Shown here: piece by piece, positions 42,676 through 51,017 of the stretch
Position numbering within the stretch: the first letter of the stretch is position 1
Layout of the letters: every line of letters begins with the position of its first letter
Origin: a bacterium
GTDB taxonomy: Bacteria > Bacteroidota > Rhodothermia > Balneolales > M1805
Assembly (NCBI GenBank): GCA_006226965.1
Contig: SBGQ01000073.1
Span: 1-59,018 of the forward strand
Length of the DNA: 59,018 nucleotides
Reading direction: 5' to 3'
The notes under the pieces: generated by a model
Told to the model about the DNA's origin: nothing
What the model saw: the letters and a program-made list of their open reading frames with translations, nothing else
Databases searched by the model: none
Position numbers and translations under genes: made by a program

Positions 42676-43602
42676 TTAGAACAGAGTAATATCAATATGC
42701 TGTAAATATCTCTTCGGGTCTCTATCAATATTTTGAATTAATCGCTGCAAATTTAAAGCTAAACTATCCATCTGATTATATAAAGATGGGTCATTTGCCA
42801 ATTTACCGAGAGTTCCTTCGCCACTGTTTATTTTGCTTAATAAGATGTCTAATTCTTTGGAAGTCTTATCAAGTGTAGAGCTTAGTTTCTCTAAGTTTTT
42901 TAATTGAGACTTCAACTCTTTAATAGTTTCGTTTATTTCCGGCTTATTTTGCTGAACCATCGACTCCAAGCCCGTTAATGTGGCAGATAAACTTTTAACT
43001 GATTTTTGAATATCAGCACGATTTTCAGCAATTGTATTCTTTGAAAGCTCTAAAACACCTTCAAGGTGAGCAACACTTTTCTGTAGTTCTTTTTTTGTCG
43101 GCTCATTTAAAGTAGTATTTACATTTAAGAGTACTTTGTTAAGGTTCTCACCGATTTCAGCCACTTTATCACCTAAACTTAAGCCCTTTTCTTGCAATTC
43201 ACTGATAGCGCCATCATCATAGACACCTCGAATATAACCGCCATCCTGTATAAGCTGCTTTTCTTTACCTTTTTCGATGATTACAGCTTTTGAGCCCAAA
43301 ATATCCGTAGCTCTGATAAAGGCTTTCGAGTCGATCGGTATTGGGATATCATTCGTAATAGCCATCTTTACTACAATAGAATCAGATGGAAGTAATTCAA
43401 CAGTACTGATTGTGCCAATTTCCACACCGTTAAAAAGAATTTTTTTGCCTTCGCTCAAACCATCAGCTTTTGCAAAGGTGGAGAATAGCACTCTGCCATT
43501 ATCAAATAGAGGAACGTTTCGCATGATCCTAAAACCGATCACGCCAATTAATACAGCTCCAACAACTGTCATTCCTATTTTTATTTCATTGGATAACTTC
43601 AC
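42676..43602 (-). CDS. mlaD: MlaD-like MCE-domain lipid-transport protein
   Basis: 308 aa. A TM anchor (residues 7-26, IKIGMTVVGAVLIGVIGFRI) is followed by an MCE domain (about 35-115: FSTFAKADGLSEGKKILFNG; VEIGTISTVELLPSDSIVVK; SKAFIRATDILGSKAVII). A long coiled-coil C-terminus (about 135-290) is typical of phylum members and may span the periplasm. It binds phospholipids as a hexamer between inner and outer membrane. Last gene of the mlaE-mlaF-mlaD operon, 10 bp after mlaF. Confidence 0.9.
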   Translation of the reverse strand: MKLSNEIKIGMTVVGAVLIGVIGFRIMRNVPLFDNGRVLFSTFAKADGLSEGKKILFNGVEIGTISTVELLPSDSIVVKMAITNDIPIPIDSKAFIRATDILGSKAVIIEKGKEKQLIQDGGYIRGVYDDGAISELQEKGLSLGDKVAEIGENLNKVLLNVNTTLNEPTKKELQKSVAHLEGVLELSKNTIAENRADIQKSVKSLSATLTGLESMVQQNKPEINETIKELKSQLKNLEKLSSTLDKTSKELDILLSKINSGEGTLGKLANDPSLYNQMDSLALNLQRLIQNIDRDPKRYLQHIDITLF

Positions 43603-43612
43603 AAAATCTCCT

Positions 43613-44347
43613 TTAAACAGAATAAGCCGCCGCCTGTACGAAGCTTTTTAAACGTTTGTTATTACTTTCTTTCATTTCGTCGATAGTACCTTGCCAAGCT
43701 AACTGCTGATTATCCAAAAAGATAGCTTTATCAGCAATTTTTAAGACACTATGCATATCATGTGTAATTACTACGGAAGTTACGCTAAGCGTATTACCCA
43801 TATCAAGAATCAAATCATTTATCTCGTCTGAGGTTTCCGGGTCTAAGCCGGAAGTCGGCTCATCATACAATAAATATTTTGGTTGGAGAACCATTGCTCT
43901 TGCCAAGCCAACTCGCTTTCGCATTCCACCAGATAATTCAGAGGTACCTTTGTTACCAATATTTGCAAGATTTACTAAATCCAAACATTGCATAACACGC
44001 TCGTGAATTTGTTTTTCTGTAAAATCTGAAAAGTATCTGAGCGGGAATGCTACATTTTCATATGCTGAGATGGAATCAAACAAAGCTGCCCCCTGAAAAA
44101 GCACACCGAACAATTGTCGTACTTTTCTTAGTTCAACAAATCCAAGTTTAAAGATATCAACTCCATCAATGAGAACCTCGCCTTCATCAGGCAACAATAA
44201 GGCATTTAGGTGTTTAAGTAATACAGATTTACCGCAGCCTGAGCGACCTATAATTGCAATAACTTTATCATCAGGAATAGTGCATGTCACATTTTCCCAG
44301 ATAAGATTTGGACCAAACGTTTTCTTAAGGTTTTTAATCTCGATCAT
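43613..44347 (-). CDS. mlaF: MlaF-like ABC transporter ATPase
   Basis: 244 aa ATPase of the MCE lipid transporter. Walker A GRSGCGKS, signature LSGGMRKRVGLARAM, Walker B KYLLYDEPTSGLDP, and H-loop ITHDM. I chose the ATG at 44347, which overlaps the mlaE stop by one base (TAATG coupling); the frame extends farther upstream inside mlaE but without MlaF-like sequence. Together with mlaE and mlaD it forms a phospholipid transporter maintaining outer-membrane asymmetry. Confidence 0.94.
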   Translation of the reverse strand: MIEIKNLKKTFGPNLIWENVTCTIPDDKVIAIIGRSGCGKSVLLKHLNALLLPDEGEVLIDGVDIFKLGFVELRKVRQLFGVLFQGAALFDSISAYENVAFPLRYFSDFTEKQIHERVMQCLDLVNLANIGNKGTSELSGGMRKRVGLARAMVLQPKYLLYDEPTSGLDPETSDEINDLILDMGNTLSVTSVVITHDMHSVLKIADKAIFLDNQQLAWQGTIDEMKESNNKRLKSFVQAAAYSV

Positions 44348-45084
44348 TAGAGCAGAATTGTCGCTAAGATTAAATCTGATAACAAGATGTAGACACAACT
44401 CAACACTGCGGCCTGAGTTGTAACTCTACCAACGCCTTCAGCACCACCGGTTGCATAATATCCTTTAAAACAAGAAACAGAAGTAATTACAAATCCAAAA
44501 ACGGTAGCCTTTATAATTCCAAAAACCACATCACTTTCATAAAAATCACCTCTTGCGCCTAGCATATAATCAGCAGCGGTTACTCCGTTGGTCAACTCTC
44601 CGGCTAACAATCCTCCAAAAATTCCGACTGAAACTACAATTAAATAAAGCACCGGAAAGCTTATAATACCAGCCAATACACGTGGAACTACTAAAAATGA
44701 GATAGAATTGAACCCCATAGAGTCAAGGGCATCAATTTGCTCGCTCACTCTCATTGAGCCTAACTCCGTTGCAATTCTTGCTCCAATGCGACCTGCGAGA
44801 ACCAGACTTCCAATCCCCATTCCTAATTCAATTACTAATGAGCGCGAAACTATGGAACCAATTGTACTTCTTGGAATAAAAATATTGGATAACTGGTATG
44901 CCGTTTGGATGGACATTACTGCACCGGTAAACGCCCCAACCAGCAATATAATCGGAATTGAATCGTATCCCGTTTTAATCAGCTCTTGAATAAAGTTACT
45001 CCTGTATGTTTTAATTTCGGTAAACGATCTCAATGCTTGGTAGAGCAATAAGCAATACTTTCCGAAATAGGTAAACAAGGTCAT
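44347..45084 (-). CDS. mlaE: MlaE-like lipid ABC transporter permease
   Basis: 245 aa permease of the MCE system with five or six TM segments. Family pattern: IPIILLVGAFTGAVMSIQTA, ELGMGIGSLVLAGRIGARIA, TELGSMRVSEQIDALDSMGF, and LVVPRVLAGIISFPVLYLIV. Start ATG at 45084. First gene of a three-gene operon. Divergent from porQ, with 63 bp between starts. Confidence 0.94.
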   Translation of the reverse strand: MTLFTYFGKYCLLLYQALRSFTEIKTYRSNFIQELIKTGYDSIPIILLVGAFTGAVMSIQTAYQLSNIFIPRSTIGSIVSRSLVIELGMGIGSLVLAGRIGARIATELGSMRVSEQIDALDSMGFNSISFLVVPRVLAGIISFPVLYLIVVSVGIFGGLLAGELTNGVTAADYMLGARGDFYESDVVFGIIKATVFGFVITSVSCFKGYYATGGAEGVGRVTTQAAVLSCVYILLSDLILATILL

Positions 45085-45147
45085 TTATCGTGTACTTTCT
45101 CGCTATAAATTGATGGATAAAAAGATAATTCCTGTATTTTCCTCACT

Positions 45148-46128
45148 ATGCCGAAGATAACTAAATTGTTAGTACTAAGTATTAGTTTACTGTTTCCATT
45201 GCAGCTATTTGCACAAGAGAATAATTCTGTTTTTCAGTTCTTGCAACTACAGACATCACCCCGATTATCAGCTATAGGCGGGAAGTCCGTCTCTTTTCAG
45301 CAAGGTGATCTTTTCAGCACACTCTCAAATCCTGCATATTACGATTCATCTTTTCATAATCAAGCTCAATTCGTTTATTTCAATCATTTAGCTGATGCCG
45401 GTATGTCGTCTTTAGCTTATGGTTATGCTATCGAAAATATCGGTTTGCTTACTACTCATCTAAGATATATGAATTATGGCGAGTTTTCCGGTTATGATGA
45501 ATTAGGCAATGTAGTATCTGAGTTTAATGTTTATGATTTAGCGCTCTCCGTTTCATTGTCGAGAGAAATTATAAAGAATTTGTTCGCCGGTTCTTCCGTG
45601 AACTTTATTCGTTCCAGTATTCAGCATTTTCAGTCTCATGGAGCTACACTAACGATGGGGCTTTACTATTTTATTCCAACTGAAGACTTAAGTTTAGGCT
45701 TTACTATACAAGACATTGGAACGCAATTTGACTCCTATAATGGTACTCGCGAAAACATTAAATATCAGATTAATTTGGGCCTGACTAAACGCTTGAAATA
45801 CGTTCCATTTCGTTTTACAATAACTGCACACAATTTGCAAAAGTGGCCATTAGAAACCATTTATGATACAAAAAGGCCTGATATCGGTACTGACCTACTC
45901 AGACATTTAAGTTTCGGCGGCGAATTCTTGTTTTCTCAAAGTTTCATTTTCAGATTTGGCTTAAATAAATTTGCTGCTGATGAAATTTCTACTAATTCAA
46001 GATTAGATTTTTCAGGTTCTAGTTTTGGACTTGGATTACGTATTTCTCGTTTTATGATTGATTTTTCACGTGTATCATATAGTAGTTTAGGCAACCAATT
46101 ATTATTAAGTATATCAACCCGTTTTTAG
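45148..46128 (+). CDS. porQ: T9SS protein PorQ (outer-membrane barrel)
   Basis: 326 aa. Signal peptide (KLLVLSISLLFPLQLFAQ). The PorQ signature is VFQFLQLQTSPRLSAIGGKS, then LFSTLSNPAYYDSSF, DAGMSSLAYGYAIENIGLLT and YGEFSGYDELGNVVSEF. The remaining strands are those of a 14-strand FadL/PorV-like barrel ending LLLSISTRF. PorQ pairs with PorV/PorU/PorZ in the attachment complex that handles type A sorting domains. First gene of a five-gene operon (aroC follows at one base). Divergent from mlaE. Confidence 0.9.
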   Translation: MPKITKLLVLSISLLFPLQLFAQENNSVFQFLQLQTSPRLSAIGGKSVSFQQGDLFSTLSNPAYYDSSFHNQAQFVYFNHLADAGMSSLAYGYAIENIGLLTTHLRYMNYGEFSGYDELGNVVSEFNVYDLALSVSLSREIIKNLFAGSSVNFIRSSIQHFQSHGATLTMGLYYFIPTEDLSLGFTIQDIGTQFDSYNGTRENIKYQINLGLTKRLKYVPFRFTITAHNLQKWPLETIYDTKRPDIGTDLLRHLSFGGEFLFSQSFIFRFGLNKFAADEISTNSRLDFSGSSFGLGLRISRFMIDFSRVSYSSLGNQLLLSISTRF

Positions 46129-46129
46129 C

Positions 46130-47308
46130 ATGATTAGATATTTAACAGCCGGCGAATCTCATGGACCACAATTAACAGGTATTGTGGATGGAATTCCTGC
46201 CGGACTCCCTTTATCAGAAGAATACATTGCGCATCAATTAGCAAGAAGGCAAGAAGGTTATGGGCGTGGTGGGCGCATGGCTTTTGAAAAAGATCAAGCT
46301 ACTATAACTTCCGGCTTAAGACACGGTTTAACAATGGGTGGTCCTATTGCATTTACTGTTGAAAACCGGGCCTTTGTTACTGATAAAGCAAATTGGCCAA
46401 TGGTAATGTCCAAAATTCCTGTTGATGAAGAGTTTGAAAAAATTACCCTTCCTAGACCGGGACATGCTGATTTAGTTGGTGCTTTGAAATATGGATTTGA
46501 TGATATACGTCCGGTTATTGAACGCTCTAGTGCCAGAGAAACAACAACTAGAGTTGCATGTGGTGCAATTGCGCGCAGATTTTTAGAAGAGTTTGGCATT
46601 CATATTGGCGGACACGTTACTAGAATCGGTTCTATTGGATATAATAACTACGATGAAATTAGAGCCGCAGCAGATGTTCATGCAACAAATGGCGCAAACG
46701 TTCTTGGCGCAAAAGCTGATGATTCTGAAGTAAGATGTATTGATGAATCATTAAGCGCTCAAATGGTTGATGAAATCAAAATTTGCAGAAAAGAAGGGTT
46801 AAGCTTAGGCGGACATTGGGAAATTGTTATTACAGGAGTTCCAGCTGGACTAGGCTCATTTACACATTGGGATAAAAAGCTAGACGGCTTAATTGCTCAT
46901 GCTGTACTAGGAACTCAAGCCATGAAAGGCGTTGAATTTGGACAAGGTTTTGAGTCTGGTTATTTAATGGGAAATCGTGTTCATGATGAGATTATTCTTA
47001 ACAATAATTCATTTTCCAGAGCTACAAACCGTTCCGGTGGTTTCGAGGGTGGAATGACAACAGGAATGCCCTTAATTATTCGCGGTATAATGAAACCCAT
47101 TCCTACTATGCTTAATCCTTTAGGAACAGTCGATATTGTTTCAAAGACTTCCCAACCTACTCGATATGAGCGAAGTGATGTTTGTGCATTACCAAGGGCA
47201 ATAGTTGTTTTAGAAAATGTTATTGCGCCTGTGATTGCAAATGCCCTCATTGATAAGATTGGCGGCGATTCTATTTCAGAGATGAAAAATCGATTTAATG
47301 CTTTATGA
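46130..47308 (+). CDS. aroC: chorismate synthase
   Basis: 392 aa. Converts EPSP to chorismate using reduced FMN. N-terminus IRYLTAGESHGPQLTGIVDG, RRQEGYGRGGRM, and the FMN/substrate site RPGHADLVGALKY; ARETTTRVACGAIARRFLEE and the later FEGGMTTGMPLIIRGIMKPI and SDVCALPRAIVVLENV are all canonical. The ATG starts one base after the porQ stop and its own stop overlaps the next gene by four bases, so it lies inside an envelope operon; chorismate function there is probably housekeeping. Confidence 0.97.
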   Translation: MIRYLTAGESHGPQLTGIVDGIPAGLPLSEEYIAHQLARRQEGYGRGGRMAFEKDQATITSGLRHGLTMGGPIAFTVENRAFVTDKANWPMVMSKIPVDEEFEKITLPRPGHADLVGALKYGFDDIRPVIERSSARETTTRVACGAIARRFLEEFGIHIGGHVTRIGSIGYNNYDEIRAAADVHATNGANVLGAKADDSEVRCIDESLSAQMVDEIKICRKEGLSLGGHWEIVITGVPAGLGSFTHWDKKLDGLIAHAVLGTQAMKGVEFGQGFESGYLMGNRVHDEIILNNNSFSRATNRSGGFEGGMTTGMPLIIRGIMKPIPTMLNPLGTVDIVSKTSQPTRYERSDVCALPRAIVVLENVIAPVIANALIDKIGGDSISEMKNRFNAL

Positions 47309-48717
47309 TTCGAACTATTTTAATCCCAATTGTAATTTGTTTTTGTTTTTTCAATCTTGGCAACGCTCAAGACAATGCTGAAGCTACGGATAGTGATATT
47401 GAAGTCAATCTGATAAAAGGTGTTAAGCCAGAGCGTATGATCGATGAAATACGTGATTTTGCATCGCCTGCATTTGAAGGAAGAGAACTGGGAACAATTG
47501 GTAATCAAAAAGCTACTAATTGGATAAAGTTTAAATTTCAAGAAATTGGGTTAGTACCACTTACCAATTATGATTCATTTGAACACGAATTTACTATCAA
47601 GAATTATGAACTTGGCAGACAAAATTTCATCCATTTTGGTGAGTCAAAATTTTCATTTCAATCACCCAAAATAAGCCCTTCTATTTGGGGAAAAGCAACT
47701 ACTGTACATGGGGCAATTGTTCTTGCTTCAAGTAGTGATTTGTTTCAAAAAATTGCACTTGTTGACATCGATACTAGTTTCGGGTTCGACGAAAATACTT
47801 TCACTAAATTATATAATCAATCAAAGGATGTTTATAAAAAAGGAGCTATTGGAATAGTTTTAGTTTGGAATTCTAACTACAAAGATGGTGTGAATCTATA
47901 TCGTTTCGAAGATTTTGTTGAGATTCCACTGCTAAGTGAAAAAAACATCACGAATACTAGTCAACCTTTTTTAAACATTGAGTCTATTCCCATTCCGATA
48001 CTTTTTGCTAATAAAGAAGTTGGAGATCAATTAAAAACATTTATTGATAAACCAATCGAAATTTCATCTGATTTTACTGTTAAGCAAACAACAGCAGCAT
48101 CAAATATTATTGGTATGATTCCGGGAGAAAGTAACAGGCTTGATAAAGCTACGGTCTTTGTTGGTGCACTAGATCAGGAAGGAGCAAATTCATTTAATGG
48201 CACACCATACTTAGGTGCGAATACTAACGCAAGTGCAATTGTTTCGCTTTTAGAAATAAGTAGAGTTCTACTTGAGTTTCAAAAAAAGCCTAAATATCCC
48301 ATTGTTATTATCGCGATAAATGGTAGCCGAAGAAATTCAAGTGGGTTAAATCATTTAAAAACATTACCTGAATATTCTTTGATCAAATCTAATCCTTGGA
48401 TTCAATTAGAATCATTAGGCTACACAACTGCTGAAGAAGACCTTACACACGCAATTGTACATGTTGAATCGCCTGCTTTTTCATTAAAAAAACTTCCATT
48501 TAGCGTAGTTAAACGTCCAAAAATTGAAGCTACTATTGATACGACATATTCAGGAAACCCATTTGATGCTAGACACTTTTATAGCTTATCAGGAGACAAG
48601 TCTCCATACTCAAATCGTGTTATTGATGCGCAGAATAAGATAAATTTTGTTACCCTATATCGCCTTACTCAGGTTGCATTAGATTTAGGGTGGAGAATAA
48701 ATCATAGTGAATATTAA
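47305..48717 (+). CDS. M28 peptidase-like secreted protein with degenerate metal site
   Basis: 470 aa. Signal peptide (RTILIPIVICFCFFNLGNAQ). The order matches secreted M28 aminopeptidases: helical lid FASPAFEGRELGTIGNQKAT (52-71), a PA-like insert (about 100-260), then the catalytic-domain strand VFVGALDQEG (284-293, where active members have AHxDHxG), GANTNAS (304-310, normally GADDNASG), IIAINGSRRNSSG (335-347, normally a Glu-Glu pair) and IQLESLGY (367-373). The His, Asp and Glu ligands of both zinc ions seem absent, so it should not be catalytic. Overlaps aroC by four bases. Probably periplasmic or outer-membrane. Confidence 0.75.
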   Translation: MIRTILIPIVICFCFFNLGNAQDNAEATDSDIEVNLIKGVKPERMIDEIRDFASPAFEGRELGTIGNQKATNWIKFKFQEIGLVPLTNYDSFEHEFTIKNYELGRQNFIHFGESKFSFQSPKISPSIWGKATTVHGAIVLASSSDLFQKIALVDIDTSFGFDENTFTKLYNQSKDVYKKGAIGIVLVWNSNYKDGVNLYRFEDFVEIPLLSEKNITNTSQPFLNIESIPIPILFANKEVGDQLKTFIDKPIEISSDFTVKQTTAASNIIGMIPGESNRLDKATVFVGALDQEGANSFNGTPYLGANTNASAIVSLLEISRVLLEFQKKPKYPIVIIAINGSRRNSSGLNHLKTLPEYSLIKSNPWIQLESLGYTTAEEDLTHAIVHVESPAFSLKKLPFSVVKRPKIEATIDTTYSGNPFDARHFYSLSGDKSPYSNRVIDAQNKINFVTLYRLTQVALDLGWRINHSEY

Positions 48718-48718
48718 A

Positions 48719-49030
48719 ATGTCTAGAATTGAGCGTCTTGAATACTTTTTGTCGTTAAATGAAAAAGATGTTTTTTCAAGATATGCGTTAGCATTAGAGT
48801 TTTTAAATCTAGAGCAATATGATAATGCAATTAAACATCTCGAAATGTGCATTTCATTTGATAATCAGTACTTAGCAGCCTATTATCAACTAGCTGTTAT
48901 TTGGATAAAAGTGGAACAATTTTCAAAAGCTCAGCATGTTATTGAGCAAGCTAAACTATTAGCGGAGAAGCTCGTTGACTTTAAGACATTAGCAGAATTA
49001 AATCTATTAAGTGATGAAATTGAATCTTAA
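48719..49030 (+). CDS. TPR protein
   Basis: 103 aa with two or three tetratricopeptide repeats (EKDVFSRYALALEFLNLEQY; DNAIKHLEMCISFDNQYLAA; YYQLAVIWIKVEQFSKAQHV) and a C-terminal helix. No signal peptide, so cytosolic as drawn. The ATG at 48719 starts one base after the preceding stop; a GTG further up at 48707 is less likely. It overlaps the next gene by 17 bp. Protein-protein contact role, partner unknown; the operon suggests an envelope-assembly connection. Confidence 0.75.
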   Translation: MSRIERLEYFLSLNEKDVFSRYALALEFLNLEQYDNAIKHLEMCISFDNQYLAAYYQLAVIWIKVEQFSKAQHVIEQAKLLAEKLVDFKTLAELNLLSDEIES

Positions 49031-49955
49031 AACTATTTCCGTACTAACTTTTGCGATAGTATCACCAGTATTGTGCAAAGCACAATCTAAGCATACAGTA
49101 AAAGCAAAAGAAACCTTATATAGCATTTCAAGAAAATATTCGATAACCGTTGATCAAGTAAAAAAATGGAATCGTTTAAAATCTAATGATTTAGCAATTG
49201 GTCAAGTATTAGTTGTTTCAGATCCTTTTGTCAAAACAAAAGAAACTGAGATTTTTGAAGAGATAAAGGCCAGTGCTGAATACCATATTGTGAAGAAGGG
49301 GGAGAGCTTATTCTCAATTTCAAAAAAATATTCAATTTCAGTCGCTGATATTAAACGTATAAACGATTTAAAATCAAATAGCTTAGCAATTGGTCAAAAG
49401 CTAGTAATTAATATACCTGAGTCAAAAGATTTACTAACTTCTCAACAATCTGAATTTTTAAACCTTGAAAGTTTTAACAGGCATATTGTAAAATCTGATG
49501 AGAGCCTTCAAGATATTTTAGATATTTATTCATTAGAAAAATCCGAGCTCCAAGCTCTTAATCAGGATATTGATTTATCTAAACTGATAGAAGGTCAAAC
49601 AATAAATGTTATACAAGCATCTAGAATCGTATATGCTAACCCATATTTAGTAACAACAGCTAAGAATGATGTGGTATCTGTAATTCCAACATTCATCTAT
49701 TCATCTACTGAGTCTGGTAATGTAGGAACATCCGGTGAACTCATTTCTAACCAAGAATACACTCTAGCACATCAAACACTTCCATTTGGTACAATTGTTC
49801 AAATAATTAACACTACAACTAATCGCTCAATATTAGCTAGGGTTACAGACAGAACAACTGAGAATGCGATTAAAATTACTGAAGCCATAAAAAATGCCAT
49901 TGAATTTAATCCAATGGCACAACATGAACTCGTGTTATACACTCTTAGCAAATGA
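49014..49955 (+). CDS. LysM protein with RlpA-like C-terminal domain
   Basis: 313 aa. N-terminal signal-like segment (NLKTISVLTFAIVSPVLCKAQ). Three LysM repeats: SKHTVKAKETLYSISRKYSI, EYHIVKKGESLFSISKKYSI and a weaker RHIVKSDESLQDILDIYSLE, each about 45 residues. The C-terminal part (about 235-305) resembles the double-psi barrel of RlpA (SNQEYTLAHQTLPFGTIVQI, then INTTTNRSILARVTDR), but the usual DRGPF...RIIDLS tail is changed, so transglycosylase activity is doubtful. It binds peptidoglycan. Last gene of the porQ operon; converges on gldN with nine bases between stops. Confidence 0.8.
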   Translation: MKLNLKTISVLTFAIVSPVLCKAQSKHTVKAKETLYSISRKYSITVDQVKKWNRLKSNDLAIGQVLVVSDPFVKTKETEIFEEIKASAEYHIVKKGESLFSISKKYSISVADIKRINDLKSNSLAIGQKLVINIPESKDLLTSQQSEFLNLESFNRHIVKSDESLQDILDIYSLEKSELQALNQDIDLSKLIEGQTINVIQASRIVYANPYLVTTAKNDVVSVIPTFIYSSTESGNVGTSGELISNQEYTLAHQTLPFGTIVQIINTTTNRSILARVTDRTTENAIKITEAIKNAIEFNPMAQHELVLYTLSK

Positions 49956-49964
49956 TAGTATTAA

Positions 49965-51017
49965 TTAGTTACCAGTTGCTTTTGTTGAATCGACTTTAAA
50001 AATCCCGTTCATTAAATTTCCCTTATTGTACGATTCCCACCATTGTGGAGGCTGACCATAAAGGTAATTAAACGTTGTTTCGTTGTAACGATTCATCATT
50101 AATCGCTTAATTTCATCTTGATCATTTCTACCGGCCACAACGAAATCAGACTCTGAGTAAAATTGATATGGATAATGAAACATTGTTATTAAGTCAAAGA
50201 ATGGAATAATATTACCTTCACCGCTAAACTGAACCCCTGTTTCAACTAAAAAGTTATAGGTGTTTTGAGCAGTTAAATCAACAAATATTCCAAACCCGGC
50301 TCTAAACTGATTAAAATAACCATCAAGAATCGCATAATCTTGTTCTGGCTCCATTATTGGCAAACTATTAAAGTGAGCAGAGCCAATTAATAAGCTTAAC
50401 GGTTCAATTTTAAAACCCGTTTCATCAACACTTAATATCATTTCTAGTTGAAATAATGTCAGCAGTTGTATAATGTCTTCTTTTTGTTTTATTGTAGAAC
50501 GTGTTACCGTTCTTTCTTGTAATACATCTGGTTTAATTTTATCTAAGATGTAAACAGCTTTCGTATTCCTTTGATCACTTGCGTCAATTGCTTTTTGATA
50601 CCCTAAGAATAGTTCGTCTAATAAAACATTATATGAAGTAATTTTTGTGCCTTTAATAAAAATCTCTGGCCTTAACGGGTCTTCTTTTACTAAGTATACA
50701 TCAAGTCTATTTCTTTTTACTGCTTGAATGATTGAGTCTTTTAAGGCCTCCCAAAACTTACTGGCAACCATTTCAAATTGAATGGCATTTCTGTCAATTT
50801 TAATTGAGTCGGTTTTCTTTTCTGATAGTTTATAGAGTGATGTTTCGTTGAATGGATCCATTCGAGTAATCAAACCTTGTACTCGTAAGGTTTTTCTCCA
50901 CATAACCCCATCTTGATCAGGACGTTCAATTTGTGCAAATGCGCTTATGCTAATTACTAGCATGAGCGCATTCAAAAGAAATAGTCTTTTCAACAAAATC
51001 AAAATGTTATCTTGCAT
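49965..51017 (-). CDS. gldN: T9SS protein GldN
   Basis: 350 aa. Signal peptide (LLKRLFLLNALMLVISISAFAQ). GldN pattern: VMWRKTLRVQGLITRMDPFN, then EKKTDSIKIDRNAIQFEMVA-type strand region, and near the end FNYLYGQPPQWWESYNKGNL. With GldK it forms the periplasmic ring attached to the outer membrane. The ATG at 51017 overlaps the gldM stop by 11 bp, indicating coupling. Last gene of the gldK-gldL-gldM-gldN operon. Confidence 0.85.
   Translation of the reverse strand: MQDNILILLKRLFLLNALMLVISISAFAQIERPDQDGVMWRKTLRVQGLITRMDPFNETSLYKLSEKKTDSIKIDRNAIQFEMVASKFWEALKDSIIQAVKRNRLDVYLVKEDPLRPEIFIKGTKITSYNVLLDELFLGYQKAIDASDQRNTKAVYILDKIKPDVLQERTVTRSTIKQKEDIIQLLTLFQLEMILSVDETGFKIEPLSLLIGSAHFNSLPIMEPEQDYAILDGYFNQFRAGFGIFVDLTAQNTYNFLVETGVQFSGEGNIIPFFDLITMFHYPYQFYSESDFVVAGRNDQDEIKRLMMNRYNETTFNYLYGQPPQWWESYNKGNLMNGIFKVDSTKATGN

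Noticed and set aside
48707-48718. GTG start for the TPR gene
   Set aside because: It would overlap the preceding stop; the ATG at 48719 lies one base after it and fits the coupling pattern of the operon.
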